A stretch of DNA of 57,647 bases, taken from contig HG326663.1 of the NCBI GenBank assembly GCA_000308255.3, positions 456,693 to 514,339 on the forward strand, given 5' to 3'. Positions within the stretch are counted from its first letter, which is position 1, and the number at the start of each line of letters is the position of its first letter. The notes beneath the pieces are model-generated. The model searched no databases and was not told the origin of the DNA. It was given only the letters and a program-made list of their open reading frames with translations. The stretch comes from Anaerococcus pacaensis 9403502 (GTDB taxonomy: Bacteria; Bacillota; Clostridia; Tissierellales; Peptoniphilaceae). A program made the position numbers and the translations under genes. Shown piece after piece: positions 36,167 to 45,714 of the stretch.

Positions 36167-36595
36167 TTAGTCCTCCGAACCTGTAGTTTCAAGTCTTTTG
36201 ATGAATTTGGTTTTTACTGGAAGTTTTTGAGCTGCAAGTCTCATAGCTTCTCTTGCGACCTCTTCGCTAACCCCACTCATTTCAAATAGTACGCGGCCTG
36301 GTTTTACTACTGCTACCCAATATTCTGGGCTACCTTTACCAGAACCCATTCTTACTTCTGCAGGTTTTTTAGAAACTGGTTTATCTGGGAATACTTTAAT
36401 CCAGATTGTACCACCTCTTTTGATATATCTTGTCATCGCACGACGAGCAGCTTCGATTTGGTTTGCTGTCATCCAAGTAGCTTCAAGAGCTTGTAGGCCG
36501 TATTCGCCGTAAGCTAGTGTGTTACCTGTTTGAGCTTTACCTTTCATTCTGCCTCTATGTTGTCTACGATATTTAACTCTTTTAGGCATTAACAT
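36167..36595 (-). CDS. rplP: Ribosomal protein uL16
   Basis: A 142-residue 50S protein near the A site. [42 protein letters not shown] and [10 protein letters not shown] are diagnostic. AAGGAG is eight bases before the first ATG (MLMPKR), which I keep; a second ATG two codons on is the form in most relatives. Confidence 0.97.
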   Translation of the reverse strand: MLMPKRVKYRRQHRGRMKGKAQTGNTLAYGEYGLQALEATWMTANQIEAARRAMTRYIKRGGTIWIKVFPDKPVSKKPAEVRMGSGKGSPEYWVAVVKPGRVLFEMSGVSEEVAREAMRLAAQKLPVKTKFIKRLETTGSED

Positions 36596-36632
36596 AATTG
36601 ATTCTCCTTAAGATTTTCAAAGTTAATATATA

Positions 36633-37394
36633 TTAACCTTGGCTTCTGTTATCTTTTGGTGCGTTGTGGTTTCTGTTGTTGTTTCTGTTTCCACCGCGTT
36701 TGTTATTTCTTTTTCTGTTGTTTGGTTGGTTTTTCATTTTTGGTTCACGAACGGCTTTTTCTCCTGGAAGAACTTCACCTTTGTAGATCCAAACTTTACA
36801 ACCAATTTTACCGTATTCAGTGTCTGCTTCTGCAAAACCGTAGTCAATGTCGGCTCTTAGTGTTTGAAGTGGAATTGTACCTTCTGAGTATCCTTCGCTT
36901 CTTGCCATATCAGCACCGCCTAAACGACCTGATACCATAGTTTTGATACCTTTTGCTCCAGCTCTCATTGTTCTTTGAATAGGTTGTTTCATAGCACGTC
37001 TAAATGCAACCCTGTTTTCAAGTGCAGATGCGATTTGTTCTGCTACTAGTTGTGCATTTAGGTCTTGATATTTGATTTCTTCAACGTTTATGATGATTCT
37101 TTTATCTTTAGCAACTTTTTCAAGTTTTTTCTTAAGCTCTTCGATGCCTGCTCCACCTTTACCGATTACCATACCTGGTTTACCAGCATAGATTGTAATC
37201 TTTAGGTTGTTTCCAGCTCTTTCTATCTCTACATCTGCGATACCCGCATCATAAACTTCTTTTTTAACTAATTCTCTGATGTTATAGTCTTCAACTAGTA
37301 GGTCTGAGAAGTCTTTTTTGTCTGCAAACCATTTTGAATCCCAGTCTTTAATAACACCAACTCTAAATCCCTTAGGGTTTACTTTTTGGCCCAT
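36633..37394 (-). CDS. rpsC: Ribosomal protein uS3 with an Asn/Arg-rich tail
   Basis: A 253-residue 30S head protein. The KH domain is at [21 protein letters not shown], and the C-terminal domain carries [22 protein letters not shown]. It is about 35 residues longer than usual because of a low-complexity basic tail ([17 protein letters not shown]...) that should be disordered. AGGAGG upstream. Confidence 0.97.
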   Translation of the reverse strand: MGQKVNPKGFRVGVIKDWDSKWFADKKDFSDLLVEDYNIRELVKKEVYDAGIADVEIERAGNNLKITIYAGKPGMVIGKGGAGIEELKKKLEKVAKDKRIIINVEEIKYQDLNAQLVAEQIASALENRVAFRRAMKQPIQRTMRAGAKGIKTMVSGRLGGADMARSEGYSEGTIPLQTLRADIDYGFAEADTEYGKIGCKVWIYKGEVLPGEKAVREPKMKNQPNNRKRNNKRGGNRNNNRNHNAPKDNRSQG

Positions 37395-37403
37395 TTTTTC
37401 CTC

Positions 37404-37742
37404 CTAGTTTTCTATATTTTCAAGAACAACGCCGATGTGGCTGTTTCTTTTAAGTATTGGATAAGCTGCACCTTTAGCTTTTGGATGCCATCTTTTAAAT
37501 GTTGGAGCATCGTTAGCAAATGCTTTTTTAACATATAGGTCTTCTCTATCTAGACCGTTGTTGTTTTCAGCATTTGCGATTGCACTTTTTAGTACATCTT
37601 CTAGAAGACGAGCACCTTTTTTGTTTGTAAATCTTAGGATGTTTAGGGCTTCGTCTACTTGCTTACCTCTGATTTCTTTACAAATATAGTTAACTTTTAG
37701 AGGAGATATTCTTTGGTATTTTGCTGTTGCTTTTACTTCCAT
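37404..37742 (-). CDS. rplV: Ribosomal protein uL22
   Basis: A 112-residue 50S protein reaching into the exit tunnel. YQRISPLKVNYICKEIRGK, ANAENNNGLDREDLYV and PTFKRWHPKAKGAAYPILKRNSHI (tunnel loop) identify it. Confidence 0.98.
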   Translation of the reverse strand: MEVKATAKYQRISPLKVNYICKEIRGKQVDEALNILRFTNKKGARLLEDVLKSAIANAENNNGLDREDLYVKKAFANDAPTFKRWHPKAKGAAYPILKRNSHIGVVLENIEN

Positions 37743-37752
37743 TTTTTATCTC

Positions 37753-38040
37753 CTAACGCATTCTTGATTTCATTTCAGTTGCCTTTTTAGCGTGGCCTCT
37801 GAATGTTCTTGTTGGTACGAATTCACCTAGTTTGTGACCTACCATATCTTCTGTGATATAGATTGGCACGTGTTTTCTACCATCGTGTACTGCTATAGTA
37901 TGTTCTACAAATTCAGGGAATATTGTAGAACGTCTTGACCAAGTTCTAATTACTTTTTTCTCATTTTTTTCATTTAATTCTTCGATTTTTTTCATTAAAT
38001 GATCATCGACAAATGGTCCTTTTTTAAGTGATCTAGCCAT
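37753..38040 (-). CDS. rpsS: Ribosomal protein uS19
   Basis: A 95-residue 30S head protein. [40 protein letters not shown] and [13 protein letters not shown] are invariant-type segments. Nine bases after rplB. Confidence 0.98.
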   Translation of the reverse strand: MARSLKKGPFVDDHLMKKIEELNEKNEKKVIRTWSRRSTIFPEFVEHTIAVHDGRKHVPIYITEDMVGHKLGEFVPTRTFRGHAKKATEMKSRMR

Positions 38041-38049
38041 TATATCCCC

Positions 38050-38880
38050 CTATTTTTCGTCTCTTCTTCTTACGATATATTGTGAAGAAGCTTTTTTCTT
38101 GTTACGTGTTTTAACACCCATAGCTTTTTGGCCCCAAGGTGTCATTGGTGCTGGACGACCGATTGGTGTACGACCTTCACCACCACCATGTGGGTGGTCT
38201 ACTGGGTTCATCGCAGAACCACGTACGTGTGGACGACGTCCTAGATATCTAGATTTACCAGCTTTACCAAGTCTTATAAGTTCGTGTTCTTGGTTACCTA
38301 CTGAACCTACTGTTGCTTTACAGTTTAGGTGTACCATTCTCATTTCGCCTGAAGGAAGTCTAAGTGTTGCAAACTTACCTTCTTTAGCCATAAGTTGAGC
38401 ACCTGTTCCAGCGCTTCTTACTAAGACTCCGCCTTGGCCTGCTCTAAGTTCGATGTTGTGAACTGTTGTACCTACTGGGATATCTTTTAGCTCAAGTGCA
38501 TTTCCTGGTTGGATATCAGCATTTTCTCCTGATTCAATGATATCGCCTACTTTTAGGCCACGTGGTGCTAAGATATATCTTTTTTCACCATCAGCATAAG
38601 CAATAAGAGCGATGTTTGCGCTTCTGTTTGGATCGTATTCGATAGTTTTTACTCTTGCTGGAATACCATCTTTATTTCTTTTAAAGTCGATTATTCTATA
38701 ACGTCTTTTTACACCGCCGCCTCTAAATCTTACTGTGGTTCTACCAGTGTTGTTTCTACCACCTTTAGATTTAAGGTCAACTGTAAGTGATTTTTCTGGT
38801 TTGTTTGTAGTGATTTCTTCGAATGTAGAAACAGACATATTTCTATGGCCGTTTGAAGTTGGTTTTAATTTTCTAGGCAT
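38050..38880 (-). CDS. rplB: Ribosomal protein uL2
   Basis: A 276-residue 50S core protein next to the peptidyl-transferase centre. [23 protein letters not shown] and the C-terminal [22 protein letters not shown] (with the conserved His) are diagnostic. Confidence 0.99.
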   Translation of the reverse strand: MPRKLKPTSNGHRNMSVSTFEEITTNKPEKSLTVDLKSKGGRNNTGRTTVRFRGGGVKRRYRIIDFKRNKDGIPARVKTIEYDPNRSANIALIAYADGEKRYILAPRGLKVGDIIESGENADIQPGNALELKDIPVGTTVHNIELRAGQGGVLVRSAGTGAQLMAKEGKFATLRLPSGEMRMVHLNCKATVGSVGNQEHELIRLGKAGKSRYLGRRPHVRGSAMNPVDHPHGGGEGRTPIGRPAPMTPWGQKAMGVKTRNKKKASSQYIVRRRDEK

Positions 38881-38891
38881 TTAAATCCTCC

Positions 38892-39185
38892 TTATAGACC
38901 TTCGAAGTATTCGATTTCTGCGCTATCATCTGTTAGTGTTACGATAGCTTTTTTCCAGTCAGCCTTCTTGCCGATTCCGTGACGAGTACGAACTTTTTTA
39001 CCTTCGTAGTTCATTGTGTGAACTTTTTTAACTTTCACGCCTTCAAAGATTGCTTCAACAGCTGCTTTGATTTCTGGTTTGTTAGCATTTTTGTCTACTT
39101 CAAAAGTGTATTTGTTTTCATCAAGTAAGCTCATTGATTTTTCTGTAATTATTGGTCTTTTAATAATTTCATAAGGTGATTTCAT
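38892..39185 (-). CDS. rplW: Ribosomal protein uL23
   Basis: A 97-residue 50S protein at the exit-tunnel rim that docks trigger factor and [37 protein letters not shown] and [19 protein letters not shown] are typical. Its ATG overlaps the rplD stop by one base. Confidence 0.97.
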   Translation of the reverse strand: MKSPYEIIKRPIITEKSMSLLDENKYTFEVDKNANKPEIKAAVEAIFEGVKVKKVHTMNYEGKKVRTRHGIGKKADWKKAIVTLTDDSAEIEYFEGL

Positions 39186-39808
39186 TATATAAATACCTCC
39201 TCAAGTTTAGTAAGCGCATCTTTTGTGATTACTAACTTGTTATGTCTTACTAGGTCATAAACGTTAATAAGGTTTGCTGCTGATACATCAACGCCTTCGA
39301 TGTTTCTAAATGATCTATATACTACGTTGTCATTTTCAGCTGTAACTACATAAGCTTTGTTACCAGCATCGATTGCTTTTAGGATATTTGCAGCTTCTTT
39401 TGTCTTTGGTTGATCCATTACTAGTTGATCTAATACTACTAATTCACCTTCGTTTACTTTTGAAGTAAGAACTGAGTAAAGTGCTTTTCTTCTAAGTTTC
39501 TTTGGAACTTGGTAGCTATAGTCACGAGGTTTTGGTGCAAATACTACACCACCACCTGTATAGTGTGGAGCTCTAATAGAACCTTGACGAGCTCTACCTG
39601 TTCCTTTTTGTCTAAATGGTTTACGGCCACCACCACGAACTTCTGCACGAGTTTTCGCAGATTGTGTACCTTGTCTTTTATTTGCAAGTTGGTTTTTAAC
39701 TACTTCATAAACAGCATGTTCGCTAATATCAGTAGCAAAAAGAACTTCATTTAGTTCAATTTCACCAACATTTTCTCCTTTGATGTTTATAACATTAACT
39801 TTAGGCAT
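39185..39808 (-). CDS. rplD: Ribosomal protein uL4
   Basis: A 207-residue 50S protein. [31 protein letters not shown] is the extended loop in the exit tunnel. In E. coli and probably Bacillus L4 also regulates the S10 operon by acting on its leader; here the S10 leader carries several stems that could serve this. Confidence 0.98.
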   Translation of the reverse strand: MPKVNVINIKGENVGEIELNEVLFATDISEHAVYEVVKNQLANKRQGTQSAKTRAEVRGGGRKPFRQKGTGRARQGSIRAPHYTGGGVVFAPKPRDYSYQVPKKLRRKALYSVLTSKVNEGELVVLDQLVMDQPKTKEAANILKAIDAGNKAYVVTAENDNVVYRSFRNIEGVDVSAANLINVYDLVRHNKLVITKDALTKLEEVFI

Positions 39809-39819
39809 TCATATCCTCC

Positions 39820-40455
39820 TTAGTTTTGGCCTTTGACTGCTTGTTTCACTTGAACAAGTCCGCCTTTAGGTCCTGGAACAGCACCCTTAACTAAGATATA
39901 GCTGTCATCGGCATTAACCTTAACTACTGTTAGGTTTTGAACTGTTACACGGCTATTTCCCATCTTACCAGAGCCTTTTCTACCTTTGAAAACTCTTGCC
40001 GGGTCAGATCCGGCGCTTCTTGCACCAGCTACTCTGTGTGATTTAGAACCATGGCTTTCAGGTCCTCTACCGTAGTTCCATCTTTTGATAGCACCTTGAG
40101 TACCCTTACCTTTAGATGTGGCAACTACGTCTACCACTTCGCCTTCTTCAAAGATATCTACTGTAATTTTGTCTCCTACAAGTACATCTATAGGATCATT
40201 TCCGTAGTTAACTTCTTTTAGGAATCTTTTGTAAGATGCGCTGGCTTTGTCATAGTGACCTCTTTGTGGTTTTTTGACATTCTTTTCCTTTTTGTCCATA
40301 TAACCGATTTGTACTGCGTTGTAACCGTCTGTTTCGTCTGTTTTAATTTGTACAACTACATTTTCATCAGCTTTTAGAACAGTAACTGGAGTGATAACTC
40401 CGTCTTCGTCGATGACTTGAGTCATGCCTACTTTTGTTGTAAATATACTCTTCAT
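39820..40455 (-). CDS. rplC: Ribosomal protein uL3
   Basis: A 211-residue 50S protein that helps start assembly. MKSIFTTKVGMTQVIDEDG fixes the start (40455, AGGAGG upstream); the 12-codon extension is spurious. GTQGAIKRWNYGRGPESHGSKSHRVAGARSAGSDPARV is the central loop. Confidence 0.98.
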   Translation of the reverse strand: MKSIFTTKVGMTQVIDEDGVITPVTVLKADENVVVQIKTDETDGYNAVQIGYMDKKEKNVKKPQRGHYDKASASYKRFLKEVNYGNDPIDVLVGDKITVDIFEEGEVVDVVATSKGKGTQGAIKRWNYGRGPESHGSKSHRVAGARSAGSDPARVFKGRKGSGKMGNSRVTVQNLTVVKVNADDSYILVKGAVPGPKGGLVQVKQAVKGQN

Positions 40456-40506
40456 GAGTACCTCCTTAATTACAGCGGATTGTTTATCCAATCATTCTAA
40501 TTACAG

Positions 40507-40815
40507 TTATAGTTTAATTTCGATATCAACACCTGCAGGTAAGTTTAGTTTCTTAAGTGCATCTAGTGTCTTAGCATTTGGATTTATGATATCGATTAAT
40601 CTCTTATGTGTTCTTTGTTCAAACTGTTCTCTAGAGTATTTGTATTTGTGAACCGCTCTTAAGATTGTAATCTTTTCTACTTCTGTTGGTAGTGGGATTG
40701 GTCCAGATACTTCCGCTCCGCTTCTTTTAACCGCTTCTACGATTTTTTCTGCTGAGCTATCGATTACTTCGTGATCGTAAGCTCTTAGTCTAATTCTGAT
40801 CTTTTGATTTGCCAT
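40507..40815 (-). CDS. rpsJ: Ribosomal protein uS10
   Basis: A 102-residue 30S protein (also NusE in antitermination) and first gene of the superoperon. [22 protein letters not shown] sets the start at 40815 with GAGAGGAAAA upstream; a 39-codon in-frame extension runs through the leader and is rejected. [12 protein letters not shown] and [15 protein letters not shown] are family segments. Confidence 0.98.
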   Translation of the reverse strand: MANQKIRIRLRAYDHEVIDSSAEKIVEAVKRSGAEVSGPIPLPTEVEKITILRAVHKYKYSREQFEQRTHKRLIDIINPNAKTLDALKKLNLPAGVDIEIKL

Positions 40816-40954
40816 ATTTTCCTCTCTCTTTCTGTCCCGCTTAACCGGGCGTTTGATATTATTAGAAAACCGCTTGAGATGATTCTCAAACTTGCTAGGT
40901 ATGAGTTTCCTTGAGGTTCTGGCTATCCTCAAGCAACATCCTACTTCAAAGCAC
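40816..40954 (-). ncRNA. Candidate S10-operon leader RNA with three hairpins
   Basis: The predicted leader of about 140 nt contains CTTGAGG/CCTCAAG (40910-40933), TTGAGA/TCTCAA (40874-40889) and CCCG/CGGG (40836-40849). The TTGAG/CTCAA arms are shared between the first two stems, so alternative pairing is possible. A leader of this kind fits L4-type feedback control, but I see no proven consensus. Confidence 0.5.
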
Positions 40955-40960
40955 CATAAT

Positions 40961-40989
40961 ATAATACAATATAAAGCCCTTTAAATCAA
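40961..40989 (-). promoter_or_regulatory. Promoter of the S10-spc-alpha superoperon
   Basis: TTGATT (40984-40989) and TATTAT (40961-40966) are separated by exactly 17 bp on the minus strand. Confidence 0.75.
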
Positions 40990-41123
40990 CCCTTTTTAGC
41001 TATATTTTACAAATATTTAGAAATATTTATGAACATATCTAAAATTCATTTGATTGATCCGCTTAAAGCGTGTATTCATCATAATATACTGGGGAAGCCT
41101 AAGGCTGTCAACGCAAAATTTTA
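40990..41123. other. Divergent intergenic DNA between S10 and lrgA promoters
   Basis: With the S10 leader and the lrgA promoter repeats, the gap between rpsJ and lrgA is 395 bp. This middle part is AT-rich with small dyads (CGCTTAAAGCG, AGCCTAAGGCT) and no reading frame I trust. Confidence 0.55.
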
Positions 41124-41185
41124 TTTAATTTTATCGCTTTATAATCTATAATATTTTAATTTTATCGCTTTATAATCTATAATAT
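41124..41185 (+). repeat. Exact 31-bp tandem duplication carrying a -10 box, upstream of lrgA
   Basis: Positions 41124-41154 and 41155-41185 are identical. Each copy contains TTTATAATC and TAATAT, so each brings a good -10 hexamer (TATAAT at 41140-41145 and 41171-41176). The second copy ends 25 bp before the lrgA ATG. Confidence 0.85.
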
Positions 41186-41210
41186 AAGGAAAGAAATTAT
41201 GAGGTGATAT

Positions 41211-41564
41211 ATGAATTTTTTAAAACAACTTATTATTTTGTGCGCCTGCCTTTTTGTAGGTTCCATACTCAAAGCACTCATACCCCTACCTATACCAGAA
41301 ACCATATATGGGATGCTCTTACTATTTATCTTGTTTGCCATAAAGGCCATAAAGACAGATGATATCAGAAAAACTAGTGATGCCATACTCGATAACTTCG
41401 CCTTTCTCTTTGTCCCTGCCGGTGTTGGGATAATAGAAAACTTAGATTTATTTAAACAAAATATAGTAGTTATCCTTATTATCACAATCATCACAGCAGC
41501 CATAGCCCTTGCTATTACCATGCTTGTGGTGGAAGCTATGCAAAAAGGGAGGAAAGATGTTTAG
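41211..41564 (+). CDS. lrgA: Holin-like protein, CidA/LrgA family
   Basis: A 117-residue membrane protein with four hydrophobic helices. FVGSILKALIPLPIPETIYGMLLLFILF and DNFAFLFVPAGVGIIENLDLF are family hallmarks. LrgA/CidA proteins are holin-like and influence murein hydrolase activity and metabolite (pyruvate) transport in staphylococci and Bacillus. A GAGGTGAT ribosome site supports the start. It overlaps lrgB by 8 bp and is preceded by the duplicated -10 region. Confidence 0.93.
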   Translation: MNFLKQLIILCACLFVGSILKALIPLPIPETIYGMLLLFILFAIKAIKTDDIRKTSDAILDNFAFLFVPAGVGIIENLDLFKQNIVVILIITIITAAIALAITMLVVEAMQKGRKDV

Positions 41565-42258
41565 TAATGCTTATTTTGGGATAGTCATATCCTTTGTTGT
41601 ATTTGAATTTTTTAAGCAAATCACTCACAGGATTCACAACGGTATTCTAAGATCGATACTAAATCCACTTTTGCTTACCATTTTAACCATATCTGTATTT
41701 CTATCTCTCACAGGTATCTCCTACGATGACTACAACAAGGGCGGCTCAATTATAACATTTTTCATAGGCCCTGCTACAGTCGCTCTGATGGTAAGCCTAT
41801 ATGATAATATCGACATCCTAAAAGCAAATTTTTTGCCAATAATAGTCGGTATATTTATAGGAAGCTTTATCTCGATTTTTCTATCGATAATAATAGCTAA
41901 GGTCTTTAATGTGGACTATGTGACGCTGGTATCAGTCTTACCAGAATCTGTCACTACAGCTATAGCAATAAGCCTATCCAGCGAATACGGCGGCATCATC
42001 GCCCTAACCACCATATCGGTAATAGTACGCGGTACTGTCGGCATAATACTCGCCCCAATCATCATAAGACTATTTAATATAAATAACCCCGTTGCCCAAG
42101 GCATCGGCCTAGGTACAGTGGCACACGCCATAGGCACAGCCAAAGCCCGCGAAATGGGCGAAATCCAAGGAGCTATGAGCGGGCTATCAATAGCGCTTGC
42201 TGGAATAATAACCGTAGCCCTCATGCCTCTTGCAATTTTATTTATAAATCTCATATAA
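41557..42258 (+). CDS. lrgB: LrgB/CidB family membrane protein
   Basis: A 233-residue multispanning partner of LrgA. I start it at MFSNAYFGIVISF (41557), which has a GGGAGGAAAG site within lrgA and overlaps its stop; a 16-codon extension is in the lrgA reading region. VSVLPESVTTAIAISLSSEYGG and GLGTVAHAIGTAKAREMGEIQGAMSGL are diagnostic. Works with LrgA in autolysis control or export. Confidence 0.93.
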   Translation: MFSNAYFGIVISFVVFEFFKQITHRIHNGILRSILNPLLLTILTISVFLSLTGISYDDYNKGGSIITFFIGPATVALMVSLYDNIDILKANFLPIIVGIFIGSFISIFLSIIIAKVFNVDYVTLVSVLPESVTTAIAISLSSEYGGIIALTTISVIVRGTVGIILAPIIIRLFNINNPVAQGIGLGTVAHAIGTAKAREMGEIQGAMSGLSIALAGIITVALMPLAILFINLI

Positions 42259-42277
42259 TTATTTAAATCTAAAATAA

Positions 42278-42322
42278 AAAATCCCATATAGCAATTAATC
42301 ACAAACTGCTTTATGGGATTTT
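42278..42322 (+). terminator. Terminator after lrgAB
   Basis: AAAATCCCATATAGCA (42278-42293) pairs with TGCTTTATGGGATTTT (42307-42322) with one internal mismatch. The downstream T run is short; the A-rich 5' side may give termination of the opposite strand too. Confidence 0.65.
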
Positions 42323-42383
42323 AGATTACTAAATTTTAAGTCGCTAAACTCAGTTGGTTAAGTTCTCAATAATAAATTAAGAT

Positions 42384-42848
42384 TTACTCCGCTTCAATTT
42401 CTATATGTCCTGTAAAATTGTCACATTTTATTATTATATAGTTTCTTCCATCAGATAAATTTAAATTTTCTTCAATACTTCCATTATTTTCTAATATTGT
42501 TTCCTCATCGTTATCATCTTTGGATAAAATTACTTTGGCATCTCCGTTTTCAGAACTAATGTTACATTTAATCTTGAGATCTTCAGGTGTTTGTATAGAA
42601 GTTGACCCAAATATACACTCTTCTCCTGTAAAATTCTCATAGTCAGATGAATATACACCTCTAAGATCATCATCTCCAACAGATTTTTCTCCCTTTAATT
42701 TAAAATCAGGAGTTAATTCAATTTTCCCAGCTGATTCAACTATATTATTATAGCTATCTAATATATTATCTTTATTTAAATCACAAGATGATACAAACGC
42801 AAAAGATAGAAACGCTAGTAAGCTTAAAATGATTTTTTTAATATTCAT
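42384..42848 (-). CDS. Small lipoprotein downstream of the Bce-type module
   Basis: A 154-residue lipoprotein I do not recognise. MNIKKIILSLLAFLSF then VSSC gives a lipobox at Cys22. AAGGAG upstream favours the ATG at 42848 over the one eight codons earlier. The mature part is acidic and seems to be beta-rich, with alternating polar and hydrophobic residues near the C-terminus (NYIIIKCDNFTGHIEIEAE). It starts 44 bp after the bceB stop on the same strand, so it may be co-transcribed and help shield or sense at the cell surface. Confidence 0.75.
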   Translation of the reverse strand: MNIKKIILSLLAFLSFAFVSSCDLNKDNILDSYNNIVESAGKIELTPDFKLKGEKSVGDDDLRGVYSSDYENFTGEECIFGSTSIQTPEDLKIKCNISSENGDAKVILSKDDNDEETILENNGSIEENLNLSDGRNYIIIKCDNFTGHIEIEAE

Positions 42849-42892
42849 ATTTTCTCCTTTAATCAAATACAAAGAATTTAAATCATCATGTA

Positions 42893-44860
42893 TTATTCCA
42901 AAACTATATTATTGTAAGTTTTTTCTGTTAATTTAAATGTAATTAGGTAGAAAATTATATAAGCAGCAAATACAGATACTAGACATAGTATATATAGTTT
43001 TGTATTTGTAAGACTTAATATTTCTAAAAACTTAGTGATTATCGGAATTGCAAATAAGGAGTGGACAAAAGCAAATATTAGTGGGAGGAAAAATACCAGT
43101 CCCATTTGCTTAGATATAGATTTTTTTGCTTCTTTATCAGTCATACCAAGCTGTCTCATGATTTTAAATCTAGCCTTATCTTCCATTCCTTCAGAAAGTT
43201 GCTTATAGTAAATTGCAAGGACTGTTGATACTAGGAATCCTAATCCTAATATAATTCCTACGAAAAATATGCCTGCATATGTTGCCATCAACTCTTTTTT
43301 TCCTCTTATGCCATCCTGGATTGAGAAAATTTGGTCACCAAATCGGTCGCTAAGATTATCCCACAAAAAACTCTCTAGCCCTGGATCATAGGGGCCTTTG
43401 ACATTAAAATTGATATTCCAGATGCTATCGTACTGACCATCATTATAATCTATTAGCTGATCTTTCACATTTTGATATATAGTTGAGTCTTTAAATATAA
43501 GCATATCCATATTATTAATAGATAAATCAACAAGAGCTATGGGGGTTGGATAATCTTCTTTTTCTACCTTTTTTGTTTTTATTTCTATATCTCCAGCTTT
43601 ATTTATATTAGTATTTTCATTTTTTGTAATGAGAATAGCATCATTATCCCCAAATTCATAGGAGGAATTTTCATCTAAAACTAAATTAATTCCATCAATA
43701 TCATCTATCCAATCATAAGTTATATCAGAGTTCATCTTATAAATAGAACTTCCATTTCTACTAATTGGTATAACATTATTCTCATAGGTCCAAATATCAG
43801 CTTCTTTACCATTTTCTTCTAATAAGTCGTTTACTATCTTCTCATAGTGACTTAAGGGCTGATCTTTTCTTGGAAAAGTCATCTTATAATCGGTTGGGAA
43901 TAAACTTTCTTGCATCTGACTTGTAGCAAAATATAAAGAAAAGCCTGATGTAAGCACAACTATAACCATGGTTGATAATATAGCAATACTTGCTAAAGTA
44001 TTGGCGCTATTTCTAACCCTATAAATTAGGCCAGAAACCGCAGTAAAGTTTGACTTTTTGTAGTAGAAGTTTTTATTTTTTTGTAAAAGCTTTAAAATTC
44101 CAGAAACTATTACAGCAAAAGCTGCATAGGTGCCCACTATTACAAACATAACTGCAAGGAAAAAGGTCTGTAGGGCCTGCATTGGATTTTGAGTTGTAAG
44201 GCTTATATAGTAACCGATTCCTATACATATTATTCCAAATACCCCTAATAAAACTGGGTGTTTTGGTGCTTTTTGACTTGCCTTAGATTCTTCTCTAAAG
44301 CTCATAGGTGTGAAGTTTCTACTTTTAAATATCTGATTAGCTAGTAAGAATATAAATATTCCAAGAAATATTAGGCCTGTAAGTATAAGTGGCTGGATTA
44401 TTGGAAGTATTGCTGTTTCTAAAACATTTATATTTTCATTTGTCATTTTTATAAATACAGCTAAGACTAGTTTATAAATCACAGCAGAAATCACTGTCCC
44501 CAGTATTATTGACTTTAGGTATAGGTTAATCAATTCGTGGACATAGATTTTAATCAAGTGTCTTTTTTCCATACCTAAAGTTAGATACAAAGCAGATTCT
44601 TCAGCCTTATTTTTTTGTATGAAGTTATAGTTTGTAAGTAGGGTTAGAAAGGCAAATATAAGTAGTATGATTGCTCCAAGGTCCATAAGAGTTCCAATTG
44701 TTGTTGCCCCAAAGAAGTTTTTTAATACGGGATCAGCACTAATTGATAAACAAATATTGATAAGTACTATAAAAAATACTGTTGTTCCTACAAATGGAAC
44801 ATAGAGCCTTTTATGTCTTTTTATACCATCTAAAGCAAGTCTCCTATAAAGTGAGTTCAT
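42893..44860 (-). CDS. bceB: BceB-type ABC transporter permease (FtsX family)
   Basis: A 655-residue permease of the peptide-antibiotic resistance type. It has about ten membrane helices and one large extracellular domain (about residues 305-510) between helices 7 and 8, the hallmark of BceB-like sensors. RRLALDGIKRHKRLYVPF opens it, and GMEDKARFKIMRQLGMTDKEAKKSI is the FtsX cytoplasmic segment. With BceA it should recognise and detach bacitracin- or lantibiotic-like compounds from lipid II-cycle intermediates and signal to the adjacent kinase. It overlaps bceA by 4 bp. Confidence 0.93.
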   Translation of the reverse strand: MNSLYRRLALDGIKRHKRLYVPFVGTTVFFIVLINICLSISADPVLKNFFGATTIGTLMDLGAIILLIFAFLTLLTNYNFIQKNKAEESALYLTLGMEKRHLIKIYVHELINLYLKSIILGTVISAVIYKLVLAVFIKMTNENINVLETAILPIIQPLILTGLIFLGIFIFLLANQIFKSRNFTPMSFREESKASQKAPKHPVLLGVFGIICIGIGYYISLTTQNPMQALQTFFLAVMFVIVGTYAAFAVIVSGILKLLQKNKNFYYKKSNFTAVSGLIYRVRNSANTLASIAILSTMVIVVLTSGFSLYFATSQMQESLFPTDYKMTFPRKDQPLSHYEKIVNDLLEENGKEADIWTYENNVIPISRNGSSIYKMNSDITYDWIDDIDGINLVLDENSSYEFGDNDAILITKNENTNINKAGDIEIKTKKVEKEDYPTPIALVDLSINNMDMLIFKDSTIYQNVKDQLIDYNDGQYDSIWNINFNVKGPYDPGLESFLWDNLSDRFGDQIFSIQDGIRGKKELMATYAGIFFVGIILGLGFLVSTVLAIYYKQLSEGMEDKARFKIMRQLGMTDKEAKKSISKQMGLVFFLPLIFAFVHSLFAIPIITKFLEILSLTNTKLYILCLVSVFAAYIIFYLITFKLTEKTYNNIVLE

Positions 44861-45615
44861 TTTATATCACCCCTTTGGAGCATTTGCATGGTGTCTGCTA
44901 TCCTTTCTCCCATTTCGTATTTTGAAAATCCAGAATTATAAAGTTCATGGAAGATTTTACCATCTTTGATAAATAAAACTCTCTTTGCTCCAGATGCGGC
45001 TTGGGTAGAGTGGGTTACCATTATTATTGTTTGACCAGACTCATTTAGCCCACTAAACACTTCCATAAGTTCTCTAGATGAGTTCGAGTCTAGTGCTCCT
45101 GTAGGTTCATCTGCTAATAATAATTTTGGATTTGTAATAAGGGCTCTTGCCACTGCACACCTTTGTTTTTGCCCACCTGATACTTCATAAGGATATTTAT
45201 TTAAGATTTTATCTATCCTAAGAGGTAGGGCAACATCACTGACTCTCTTATCAAAAGTATTTGGATCATCCTCTGCTAATATCAGTGGCAATAGTATATT
45301 TTCTTTTAGGGTTAGTGTATCTAAGAGGTTAAAATCCTGAAATACAAAACCTAGCTGGTCTCGTCTAAATTTTGATACATCTGAATCTTTGATTTGTGAT
45401 AAGTCTTTGCCATTTAAGAATATATTTCCACTTGTAGGTTTATCTAAGAGAGCAAGTAAATTTAATAGAGTGGTCTTGCCTGACCCAGATTCTCCCATTA
45501 TAGCTATATATTCGCCTTCTTCTACTGAAAAATTGACATTATCTAGGGCTACTACTTGGTTTGATGATAGCCTTGTCTTATATATTTTTTCTAAATTTGA
45601 TACTTCTAGTAACAT
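44857..45615 (-). CDS. bceA: BceA-type ABC transporter ATPase
   Basis: A 252-residue MacB-like ATPase. Walker A is GESGSGKTT, the Q-loop lies in [11 protein letters not shown], the signature is VSGGQKQR, Walker B is [14 protein letters not shown] and the switch His is in IIMVTHS. I start it at [14 protein letters not shown] (45615), with GGAAAG upstream; the 25-codon extension looks like leader sequence. It ends in an ATGA overlap with bceB. Confidence 0.93.
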   Translation of the reverse strand: MLLEVSNLEKIYKTRLSSNQVVALDNVNFSVEEGEYIAIMGESGSGKTTLLNLLALLDKPTSGNIFLNGKDLSQIKDSDVSKFRRDQLGFVFQDFNLLDTLTLKENILLPLILAEDDPNTFDKRVSDVALPLRIDKILNKYPYEVSGGQKQRCAVARALITNPKLLLADEPTGALDSNSSRELMEVFSGLNESGQTIIMVTHSTQAASGAKRVLFIKDGKIFHELYNSGFSKYEMGERIADTMQMLQRGDIK

Positions 45616-45714
45616 AGAATCACTTTCCTTTCTTAACTTTTCTCTATAATACATTAGATAAAAATAAAAATCCTTGTATTTATATAACAATTTAAGGATT
45701 AAAGTGACAATTTG

